This document shows positions 11,790 to 21,508 of a stretch of 64,000 nt of DNA, one piece after another. The DNA comes from Liriodendron chinense (lineage: Eukaryota; Streptophyta; Magnoliopsida; Magnoliales; Magnoliaceae): positions 3,038,001 to 3,102,000 of the forward strand of contig PVNU02002850.1 of assembly GCA_003013855.2 (NCBI GenBank). Direction: 5' to 3'. Numbering within the stretch: the first letter of the stretch is position 1; the number at the start of each line of letters is the position of its first letter. Made by a program: the position numbers and the translations under genes. A model generated the notes under the pieces. That model did no database searches. It had not been told where the DNA came from and worked only from the letters and a program-made list of their open reading frames with translations.

Positions 11790-12872
11790 TGTGGACCCTT
11801 GCCGATTTTCCGCGCTCCCACACGACGTCGTTCTCCCTTTCCTTTCGGAAGAAGAAGAAGAAGAGGTGCGTGCGTGCGAAATCGCCGTTTGTGCCACTGG
11901 CTTGCCTCGTTCTCGAGGGCTTCGTTTGGTTGTCGTGTTAAGCTGGATATGTTTAAGTGAGTTTATATAAGACCAGAGTCGCCACTAGCCAGTTACTTCA
12001 AATCTACAGTCGGCTAGACCCCGTAGAAATGTTTGAGAAGGGAATCCGAAGATTCCTTCCTCTAAAATGACTCCTATTGATCTGCGGTCAGAGATTCAAG
12101 GTAAAGGATCACGGTTACAGGGTGGGAAGAGGTTAAGCACCCCACACACTTCCCGTACCGAAGTACGGTCTCTACTTCACAGAATCGATCGAATACTTGA
12201 AAGTCTAGTTTAATCCTTGTATATTCTCATGGATGACATGATGCATGAATGCGGGTCTGAACAATAAGAGTTTCTGATGGGCAGGTTCCAACAACGGGCA
12301 AGCCCAGAGCGTACGCTCGAACTGACAGGTGCTTTATGCGAGATGATGCATGTTGTGTGCTTGAATATTCAAAGTGTTTATAGTGATATGTACGTGAATG
12401 CAGGTCTGAACAGTAAGAGTTTCTGATGGGCAGGTTCCAACAACGGGCAAGCCCAGAGCATACGCTCGAATTGACAGGTGCTTTATGCGAGATGCATGCG
12501 GTGTGTTTGAATAATCAAAGTGTTTGCAGTGAAGAAGGGGGGTTGAAAGAAAAGTAAATGTTGCACTTATGGTAGATGCAAATGAGATGATGCTGGAAAA
12601 GAGTAGCTGGATGGACGGAAGTGTCGCAAGGGTTGGCTTCGAGTGGCTGGATCAAGACTTGGGTGGCTTGAGAGGCTTGGACCAGTGGTCAGGCTGGGCT
12701 GGACCAGGGTTAGGCTCTCCTCACTCGGGCTCTCCTTGGTGGAAAAATGGACTAAAGGGGAAAGGGGACTCGGACCGCACCCGGACTGGCTGGACTTGAA
12801 GGGATGCCTGAAATGAGAAGGGGAGGGGGGTATTTATAGCAGCGGAGAGTGGCACTTTCCGTAATTTATTTC

Positions 12873-12905
12873 GGGCGGCCTGCTATGGGCCGCCCGTACG
12901 GCCGC
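12873..12905. promoter_or_regulatory. GC-rich palindromic motif in Tat LTR
   Basis: GGGCGGCC and GGGCCGCCC arms surround a 5-bp centre and are followed by CGTACGGCCGC. It is about 35 bp upstream of the minus-strand TATA box (12,831-12,839). The right LTR has the same motif at 34,501-34,533 with one C-to-T change. Confidence 0.55.
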
Positions 12906-12946
12906 TCCTCGGTTTCCAGCGAGTACGGTCGCTCCCTCGGGGCTAT

Positions 12947-13160
12947 TGTTTGACTCGCTGGGTCGACTCAGTGAGTTGACTCAGCGGGTCGACTCGGTGA
13001 TTTGACTCGACGGGTTGACTCGACGGGTTGACTCAGTGTTTTGACTCGGTGTTTTAACTCGACGGGTTGACTCAGCGGGTTAACTCAGCGGGTTGACCCA
13101 GTGAGTTGACCCAGTGAGTTTGACTTTTTTAGGATTTTTTGACTGGCCTTTTTTCTGGGG
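12947..13160. repeat. TTGACTC/TTGACCC minisatellite in left LTR
   Basis: An irregular 14-18 bp repeat of the form GGGTTGACTCGACGG or GAGTTGACTCAGC carries about eleven TTGAC[C/T] cores. The right-LTR copy at 34,574-34,730 has about nine. The array lies 100-300 bp upstream of the minus-strand TATA box. Confidence 0.8.
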
Positions 13161-13335
13161 GGTTTTTCAGGCTGATGTTTAAGACTGGGTTGACTAGGTT
13201 CAGGCTTGATCTGGGCTATGGAATGGGGCTTACAAGGGTGAGTTTGGCTGAGTTTGGACTTGGGATTTGGGGGTATGGTCCTCCATTCATCCAGCTATCT
13301 CTACCAACAGTGTAGCCGAAGGTGGGGTGTCTACA

Positions 13336-16300
13336 GATGCCTCTCTTTGGCAGAGGTTGCGTGCAACCGAATGCCAAAGCGAGTGGTCACCCCACTTCTG
13401 ACCCGGTCATTCATAGATCATGTTCTGAAATTTTGCTAGCCTTTGCATCTGTGTCAGTTGATCGTTTGGAAACCGATCACTCGCACATACCGCGGGAGTT
13501 TGGAGAAAACGTTGCGATTGTCCCTGCATGTGCTGCAACCTGGGTACCCAATCGCAACCCTTCCATTCCCGATCGGTACTAACATCGGAAAGGTACAGCA
13601 GAGCCTCTGCGTCAACAGTCTTACGAGGTTACTGACCCTGTGATTGATTGTATGTTCGATGTTCTCCCAGATCACTCCAGGAGTACTTGTTTCGCTTGAC
13701 TGTCAAAGTGGTTAGACGCCCTGCGTCAGATAGTCTTACGGGATTCTACTACGCCGACTTTGACTCAGTCAAGGTACTTCAGGCATCCACGCCTAGGTAT
13801 GTGCGGGTGAACTCTTTCCGCCCAATCTGCTGATTTTGATACTTGGGTTACAATTCATCATTTCCACCTGTTCAAATGGTTTCTGTGACCGAGCCTTTTG
13901 GCTTTCATCTTTTTGTACCTTGACATGTAGTACGACCGCACTGACACTAGAGTTCAGTTCGACCGTACTTTGAGTGCATTGGATCCGATGATCTCCGGGG
14001 AAACCGCGAGACATCGGATCTTATTTGATTTTTGCGTTGGCTCCTACCCAGAGATATGGAAGATCTCCCGGCGTGTTGGAGACAGAACGCTCTACTGGGA
14101 AAATATTTTTGAATTTTTGAAAAGATACCCACTCTGGGGAGTGATACTCCGTGGGGTTTTTATTTGCAAATAGAGATTTTTTTGTCTTTTGAAATGGAAA
14201 TCGGGTCTGCACGTGCCTCCACTAGGGATGCCCGTGGGGTCTTAGGCTAACCGAACTTTATTTTGAAAGCAGGTAAACATGATGATTGATGCAATGGATG
14301 CTGATGCATGGAGATGCATGATGAATGCATGATTTGGCTCATTCTCTTCTCGTTTGATGATTTTGCTTTTACTGTGGGTGCAGAGAACTTTGAGCTTATT
14401 GCTTGCAGGGTTGTTCTCCCTGGGGATTTTTCTTTTTGATACGGAGATTTGGACAACGGGTTGGTCAAGATCCCGACCCGTGGTCGATCAGGTCCATCGT
14501 CCCAAGATGCTGTTTCTTTGCGAATGAGAATGTACGAGGATGCTATCCGATTTCAAGATGTTCTTCTGGGCATACGTGTGATTAAGATGATGTTTGGTTG
14601 CCCGTTTTGGTCAAGATTCCAATTTACGGGCGATCGGATCCGTCATCCCAAACTGTGAAGAGAATGGAGTTCAAGACTCCTGAAGTGTAGTGCTGGGGAT
14701 ACTGACAATTTTTGTGATTTTTTGTAATTATGTGGTCCGAGTCTCTACCTGAGAGGATAGAGATCGGTTTATTGAAAACACGGGAAATATTTTTTGTGAT
14801 TTTCGAAATATTTTCTTTGAAAGCAAGAGAAATTTTTTTGTGATTTTTGACAATATTTTGATTTGAAAGCAAGGGAAATATTTTTGTGATTTTTGAAGAG
14901 GTGATTTTGCAATGTTTTTGTATTTTATGATTTTTCTGAAATGCAGGGAAAAGTATGGAATTTTACGTCACAATCCATTTTACGTCAGCGAGCAAGACGA
15001 GTCTCACACAGTTAAGTGCCGTAGTTTTACATCTTCGGATGAGGAGATTTCGAGGGTTTTCAGTCAACACACCCACAAAGTTGCCTGTTCCTCATGTGCA
15101 ATGCACATAGACCACGTATCGTCCGACAGACTCCTTTGGCCACAAGATGAGCCACATCCTCACATTTCCCTTAGTCAATCCAGTTTGGGGTCTTACGTTG
15201 CTCACAATTCCGTGAGGGTGAGCTTCACCTCCCAACAGCCTTAATCCCCTTCATGAGTTCTAGGAACAGGGAACATCCGTCAGCTTCAACAGCGACTTCC
15301 AAATCAAGGTTGTCTATCACGGTGCGTTCAACACGAACAGGATTGCGGAGTTCTGCCCGCCTCAGCCCTTACCTGTTTAGAAGATTCCAGACACCCGTAC
15401 GATCAAGTGTCAGCCATGTCTGGAACAGGTTAGGAAAGAAAGCCCCCGAGAAGTTAATCCCAGTGTAGTTTTAGGTCTTCGGACCACTGGGGATGAATTT
15501 GTGCAGTTGAAATTTTTGGTGAATCATTTTTTTTTTTGGAAAAGGTTCCAGACTTCAGCTCGAACGATCGAGATTGATGCTGGTTTTTGTGGAAAGCTTT
15601 AAAATATTTTTGGTATTTTTGAGATGATCCGGGTTATCGAATCCTTGATCCCAGCAGTTGAGGCCGATGCCGGTTTTTATTGGAAGCAAGAAAGGGTCCC
15701 CCGAGAAATTAATCCCAGTGTAGTTTAAGGTCTTCGGACAAAAATCTGTACATGCTGAAAATACATTCTTTTTGTGTTTTTTCGAAAAAATGTTCCAGGC
15801 TGTTAAATCTCAATTTGAGCGGTCAAGATCAACACTGGTTTTTATTGAAAATCTCTCGGGATATCGATCCCGACGTAGTTTAAGGTATTCGGACCCTGAA
15901 ACTGTACAAAAGGGGCAAACACATTTTTTTTTTAAAAGATCCAGATCATCAGATCTTGGCCTGAAAGGCTGGGATCGATGCTGGTTTTTATTAAAAATCT
16001 CTCGGGATGTCGCTCCCAACGTAGTTTAAGGTCTTCGGACCCGTACTGTACAAAACAGGAAAGACATTTTTTTGTTTTTTTGAAAGTACTCGATGTCGTC
16101 GGATCTTGATTCGAGCGATCAAGACCGATACCGGCTTTTATTGAAAATCTCTCGGGATGTCGATCCCGACGTAGTTTAAGGTCTTCGGACCAAAATCTGT
16201 ACAAGCGAGCAGCAATCCAGGTTAGAGATTATGGGAATTCTTCTTGGAATGGTTCGGATCATCAGGTCATATCCTCGGATGGTTGAGATCATTGTTTGAC

Positions 16301-16545
16301 CAAGTCAAATTTTTCTTTCTTTTCTTTGAAAATTCTATGGAACTTTTCCACATCATCAACCCAATTTCTCACCCATTTCTCATGAGATGAGATTTTGGTG
16401 AGATTTCTTCCTTTTTTCTCACCATTCTCTTCCATCACTTCATTCTTACATGGAGGTACAAGATTCACTTGCAACCACCCTTCCCAAGGAGAAGTTCTTC
16501 CCAAGGAGAGGGGGTGAGAAGTCATCTCACATAGGTAGGGGCTAG
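13336..16545 (-). other. Tat element 3' untranslated region
   Basis: No gene is seen in either direction. The region next to the 3' LTR carries the polypurine tract (minus CAAAGAGAGGCATC, 13,336-13,349) and short repeats of GAAATATTTTTGTGATTTTTG near 14,760-14,900. An array of 145-155 bp units lies further in. Small frames here are random. Confidence 0.6.
15455..16205. repeat. Tandem repeat array, about 150-bp units
   Basis: The phrase GTAGTTTAAGGTCTTCGGA recurs at about 15,465, 15,720, 15,875, 16,021 and 16,171. Each time TCCCGACG or TCCCAGTG precedes it and a TCTGTACA-like phrase often follows. The last three units are 146-155 bp long. Such arrays are known in 3' regions of Tat/Ogre elements and can seed satellite DNA. 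Confidence 0.8.
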
Positions 16546-16640
16546 GACGGCCTCCCATGGGCCGCCCGGACGGTCTCTGCCTTCTGGTCTCTTCAGTGGG
16601 CTGGGTAAAAGGGTGCCCTCCCCTTTTCTATATAACATGA
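16546..16640 (+). promoter_or_regulatory. Candidate promoter for the antisense PMD genes
   Basis: A GACGGCCTCCCATGGGCCGCCC block (16,547-16,568) is followed 60 bp later by TATATAA at 16,629-16,635 on the plus strand. A CT-rich stretch (16,668-16,720, TCTCTCTTCTC repeats) follows, as in plant 5' leaders. It points at the PMD genes 2.1 kb downstream. TGGGCC is the core of TCP-type site II elements. Transcription from here is inferred, not shown. Confidence 0.5.
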
Positions 16641-18740
16641 GGCACCCTTGCCCCCCTCAACGTGCAATCTCTCTCTTCTCTCTCTCATACTCTCTCTTTT
16701 TCAAGTTTTCTCTCTCTTCTTTGGTGGTCCTTTGCTCTTTTCAAGTGGTGGGCCTTAGAGAAGTTTTGGGACAGCAAGGTGGTCCCTCTTTGGTGAGTGG
16801 TAAAGGTATGGACCACTTCCTTTCTCTTTTCTTACCCTTTTCCTTCTTCATTATCTCTTCTCATGACTCTTTTCTTTTTCCATATAGCTATTCCAAGAGG
16901 TGTGAAGGTGGGCCCAAGCATTCTTGGCCTTTTTCTAGATCTTAAGTCTTTTTCAAAGGTGGTGCATGGAGAAGGACATTGCAAGCTCTCCGCTTCATTT
17001 TTTTTCTTTCTTCTTTTCACACTCCCCTCATGTGTATGTAAAGGGTGATTTTGCCATGTCATCAAGTGTGCATGGCAAAATACTCTATCTTTTTCATGGG
17101 AGTTGGGCCTCTCTTCATATGTATCAAATGGGTTCAAAGTGAAGTCATGGCCCTTGGTGTATTTGGTGGGCCCAATGCTTCATTTTGGGCTCCCTCATGT
17201 TCTCTTGTTCTTGTCATTTCCTTTGGAGCTTTCTTTTTCTTTTCCATCTTCTTTCCAAGATTTGGGCCCATGGGCATGGTAGGGCCCATCTCAAGTTTTG
17301 GGCTCATGGGGCTCACTTTGGGTGACCCCATCTTTCTTCACATGTGTATGGACCAATGGTGACTAGCCCCATTCTTCACTTGGATCTCAAGTGGGCTAGA
17401 TTTTTTTTTTAGTTGGGCCTTTATGGATAAGTGGCTCAAGTCCTCCACTATCTCTTGATTATGATGTACATCCTTGTACAAGGTGTAGTGGGTTCTTGGG
17501 GTTTTTCATGTGGATGGGCTTTTGGGCCTTCATTGAAACTTGGGCACTTCTTTAAACCATGTGTGCCCCACTACACTTTGTTCATGTAGGATTTTTCTTT
17601 TCATGCTTTTTCATTTGATGGATGGAGGACTTGAGTAACTTGACCATCTACAAGTCCCATGAGTGAGTTGTTCCCACAATCTCACTAAGTTCAAATGGTT
17701 TTCCTTGTGGTAGGAATGTGGTTCCCAAGAGTTTCCCTTTAATGCCATCAACCTCAAATGGATGATCCTCAAGTGAGCTATCCATACAACCATAGCTCCT
17801 TGATCTTTTCTTTGGGGGCTTGGTGGGTCATCCACCATCATTCTCAAGTATGAGTGATTTCTTCTTCAATTTGTGAGAAAGAATGGCACCCATAAGTTGC
17901 CCATTTTTGTCCCATGCTTTGGGACATTTTGGATTTTGATCTTCAAGTGGGCTATGTATACCATTCTTATCCATTTTCATGATGGTTGGGTGACTCATCA
18001 AGCCATGCTCTTTTGGGCTCAAATGGTCTCCCTCTTGGTGAAAAGTTGGTGCACATAAGTTGCCCAAACTTGTCCTTACATGGGCATTTCCAACTTTGAT
18101 TCCTCATGTGAGCTATGTGCATCAACTTTCTACCATTAGCTTCTTTGATTCATATGTTTTTGGGTAGACCGCCATGTTGTCAAAACTTTCATCAAGATGA
18201 GGCACATAAGGTTGCCCATGGTTAACCCATGAATGGGTCCTCATGTTCTTCAAAGTGGGCTATGTGCTCTCTCCAATCCATTGAGATGAGGCATTTGGGT
18301 TGCTCTTGGGGGCCCACTTCCTTTCTATCCCCCACTTGTCTATGTCCATGTGTTAAAAAGATGGAAACATCTTAAGTGAGAACCATGGCCTTGGCATAAA
18401 AGTGGATCAATCCTTGGCCACATATGGACTTTGAAGAGGGATTTCTCATGTGAAGTAGGATTCTCATCCCTTGTTGATCTCATGGCACTTGAGTGTATGT
18501 GTTGTCCAAAATGTGTCCTTGGATGATGGACTTTTTCTTGCCTAAGGCATGCCATGCAACCTTCTTTAAGGTGGGCCTTACTTTTTCCAATGAGCCCAAC
18601 ACATATTCTAGGTGACACATGCAGTTAGACTTTAGATTTTGCATTTGAATATGAGTCCAATCCCATGGGTTTCCTAATGATAATTTGGATTTTGACGGGT
18701 AAAGAGATAGGGACTTACCTTGCCAAGCTTGTAGGATTCA
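16641..18740 (+). other. Long leader of the antisense transcript unit, with 157-bp repeats
   Basis: No coding frame is convincing on either strand. The part 17,880-18,290 contains at least three diverged units with the shared phrases ACATAAGTTGCCCA, ATGGGC and AAGTGGGCTATGTG, starting near 17,891, 18,052 and 18,206. It could be a 5' UTR with introns or spacer. Confidence 0.4.
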
Positions 18741-19490
18741 ATGGCGGATGGTACCAGAGGTCACCGAGTGATTGATGAAGATGATCCTGCCTTCATTGTC
18801 CGCCGAGGGGACCACATGTGTTCCTTGGCTATGGTGCATCGACCTCTTCCCGCTATCAAGGGTCGAGGTACCAGGGATCGCTGGGACTACTAGGTGAAGG
18901 ATCCACAGCCCTTGCTTGAACGAGTACTGGATGGTACTCCTTTTGCTGGCCTCCTCACCTTACGTTTCCATAATAACGATGCTAACCGCATGATGCTCGC
19001 GGCCCTTTGTGAGAGGTGGCGGGATGAGACCCACACCTTCCAGCTCCCTTGTGAGGAATGGGGAATAACCCCCTTGGACATTTACATGCAAATAGGCTTT
19101 CCGTTTCATGGAACAGTTGTTCCTCAAGTCAGCTCTCTGGCTCCTCTCACTTCCACCGACTGGCTACGGCTTGTCGGTGACGTCCCACCAGAGGGTGAAT
19201 TCCAAGGCCATCAAGTGAAGATGCGATGGTTCTACAACAATTTTGCCTCCATCATCCCCACCACCGAGCGAGAGGCCCTCCACAAAGCGCGGGCCATGAT
19301 CACTTATGCTTTTGGATCCTTTCTTTTCTGATATGCGAATGAGAGAGTTGATCCTAAATTTCTTCGTTTAGTCGAGGATCTTCATCATCCCTATAACTGG
19401 AATGGGGCTATCTTGACCCGTATCTTTCAAGGTCTGGACAAGACTTGTCGACATAGCCGGTCCTTCATAGGCTTCTGGCCTGTCATTGAG

Positions 19491-19566
19491 GTATCTCTTC
19501 TTTCACCTTTCTTGAAGGGTTTTCGCCTTCTTTCTCTCTCTGATCATTAGACGTGCTTTTGTCCAG
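19491..19566 (+). other. Candidate intron 1 of antisense gene A
   Basis: GTATCT follows GTCATTGAG. Two acceptors are possible, CATTAG (19,550) and GTCCAG (19,566). The second keeps the downstream TYFYDHFPHLAP frame at phase 0 and is preferred. Confidence 0.5.
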
Positions 19567-19731
19567 ACCTACTTTTATGACCATTTTCCCCATCTCGCGC
19601 CGAGGATGCGGGATGATATTGAGCCCTCTCAGTATCGCCACATGTACTGGCACCAGTAAAACCGTCAGCGGAACTCCCAAGTTCCCGGGGACAATTGGCG
19701 TGCTGACATAGACGGGTTGACCGTGGAGGAC

Positions 19732-19800
19732 GTAAGTATCTTGCTTTCCCTACCCCTCGTGCCGTACTGTAACTGATCGTGGTGACCTCATTTGCTGCAG
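19732..19800 (+). other. Candidate intron 2 of antisense gene A
   Basis: It is 69 bp, with a perfect GTAAGT donor and TTTGCTGCAG acceptor, phase 0. It has in-frame stops inside, so the PMD frame needs splicing here. Consensus splice sites on the plus strand show that the gene was built to be transcribed opposite to the retroelement. Confidence 0.75.
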
Positions 19801-20729
19801 CTCGCTCGGATGCCGTATGCCAGTTTCCCTCTCTATTATACCCCTCAGCGTGTGGAGGCATACGATGCTTCATGTCTCCGTATCATGCTTTCCGACGCTG
19901 AATCTTTTCAGTGGTAACTGGGGGAGAGGTTGCTTCGGCAAGTCACTGGGGTGGCTCGGGTCCCTTGTTCTACACCTCCTCCAGCTGCTCGGATGCCAGT
20001 TGATGAGAGAGTTGAGGCTCTTGTGGGCCAGCCTGGATTTCGTTTCACGATTCCGGATCGTGATTATGATGAGTGGTATTTGTTGTTCGGCCAGGGGCCT
20101 CTACTTCCTTCGCTTTATGTTCCAGGTGGCCGTCGCAGGTATGCTGGAGGTTCGGTGACTGCTCCTTTGATGGATCTTTATCGTCGGGAGCGGGACGCGA
20201 GGAGGGACGATGATGATTATGTTGGCGACTTGTAGCCTGCTTGGGTGCTCTGCTTTGTATGGCCTTGTACTTTTAGTTTTATCTTCTTTTGTATCAAGCT
20301 CTTTTGAATGAATATATAATCTTTGATTTGTCTCAAATTTCTTGATGATGTCTGGATGCTTTGACTTCTGACTCGTTCTCTAATGATTTGCGGAAGATGA
20401 GGCTTCTTAACTGCATGGATGATGACTTGAACAGTTCAGATTGCTTGACTAGGCCTTGTGGGCCCACTTGATGATTAGATCTTGGATTCTGGCCCTTCTT
20501 TTTTTTATCTTGTTGTTTGATGGCTCATGTAGGTCCTTCAATGGTTTAGATCATGATGATCTAGTCTTTGAATGACTTGGATTACTTGTGGCCCCCACTT
20601 GATCACATTTCCTTCTCTTTGACTTGATCAGCCATGTTCTGGCTGCATTGCTTCGTGGTTGGACCGGTGGGGCACCTTTTATATGGTCTTGATCAGCCTC
20701 AGTCGAAATCTGGAGTGGACCGGAGCCTT

Positions 20730-20852
20730 GGGCGGCCCATGGAGCGCCATCTACTGACGTGGACTGTCAGCCTCACCTACCAAGAACCCTGGAGCCAATC
20801 CCGCGGAGAGAGAGGAACCGCGTCCGTACGGGCGGCCCAGGGCAGGCCGCCC
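20730..20852. promoter_or_regulatory. GC-rich palindromic motif upstream of antisense gene B
   Basis: Bases 20,820-20,852 on the minus strand match the LTR motif at 12,873-12,905 at nearly every position (GGGCGGCC...GGGCCGCCCGTACGG). A partial copy GGGCGGCCCATGG lies at 20,730. It lies about 105 bp before the first candidate ATG of gene B at 20,958, so it may belong to that gene's control region. Confidence 0.4.
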
Positions 20853-21508
20853 AGGGCTTGTCTCTTGAGCGGCCTGGGCTGGCTCGTGCTCGGACATTCC
20901 CTGGTCCCTGTTGCTGCTGTCCCCACCTGCTCTGTACGTTCAGGTTCGATTCCAACAATGAATCTTCTCTTTGTCTCCTCTTTCCTCATCATCTTGTCCT
21001 CAACTTGCTTTGTCCTTTCTTGGGCCATGGATGGTGGTGATTTAGGGGCTGTGGGGGCTGCCCATGGTGGGTCCCACACTTCAGAAAGTATTGAAGGCTT
21101 TAATGATGGAGGGATTTCTTTAATGAATGGTGGAGATGGGGCATTGAATGGAGGCATTGATGAGGGGCTAGGGATGGTGGTTGGTGGAGTTTTGAATGGC
21201 TCCATTAATGGTGGGATGGCTGGATTTTCAGATTTGAATGGGCCCCTCATTATGGGAGGAATGGATGGTATAGATAGGATGATGGGATGGGACATAGGTG
21301 AGGCTATGCCTCCCTTGAGTGTGGGCCCCATGGATGATGTGATGGATGGTGGTGATGGGACCATGATGGACATAGATGGGCTGATCTCATGCTTGGATGG
21401 GATGGATGGTTCAGATGGTACCTTTGACAGTTTGGATGCTCTGGATGAGGGCCGAGATGTGCGGCATACTTGTTTGGGTGGACTTGATGTGATTATTGAT
21501 GATGTCAC
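20777..21508 (-). other. Proline/serine-rich frame opposite gene B
   Basis: A 243-codon frame is open on the element's sense strand across the Gly/Asp-rich part of gene B. Its composition (Ser, Pro, Ile, Met) is a direct consequence of the GGATGG-type repeats on the other strand, so I do not call it a gene. Confidence 0.2.

Larger units (their letters stand above)
11790..13335 (-). repeat. Tat element left LTR (3' LTR), 1,546 bp
   Basis: It runs from TGTGGACCC to GTGTCTACA on the plus strand. It aligns with 33,418-34,911 with scattered single-base differences and one block of length variation in the TTGAC minisatellite, where this copy has more units. It contains a 149-bp tandem duplication (units start at 12,251 and 12,400). 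Confidence 0.9.
18741..20235 (+). pseudogene. Antisense gene A: plant mobile domain (PMD) protein, disabled
   Basis: The frame starts at ATG 18,741 (MADGTRGHRV). It contains LDGTPFAGLLTLRF and the PMD hallmark LCERWRDETHTFQLPCEEWG followed by ITPLDIYMQIGFPFHG, then TSTDWLRLVGDVP and WFYNNF. It continues through introns at about 19,491-19,566 and 19,732-19,800 (GTAAGT...TGCAG), both phase 0, and ends at TAG 20,233-20,235 after an acidic RRDDDDYVGDL tail. In all about 450 codons. Four in-frame stops break it: TAG 18,891, TGA 19,329, TAA 19,657 and TAA 19,915. PMD proteins (MAIN/MAIL1 relatives) occur as host genes and inside transposons; their biochemical role is poorly defined. Position opposite to pol within the element marks it as element cargo. 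Confidence 0.75.

Noticed and set aside
11719..11970. Plus-strand frame across the Tat LTR start, also at 33,332-33,598
   Set aside because: It spans the insertion boundary on the left and uses different upstream sequence on the right, so it is not a conserved gene.
12569..12799. 76-codon plus-strand frame present in both Tat LTRs (also 34,197-34,427)
   Set aside because: Preserved only because the LTRs are near-identical; no motif, and it lies in LTR control sequence.
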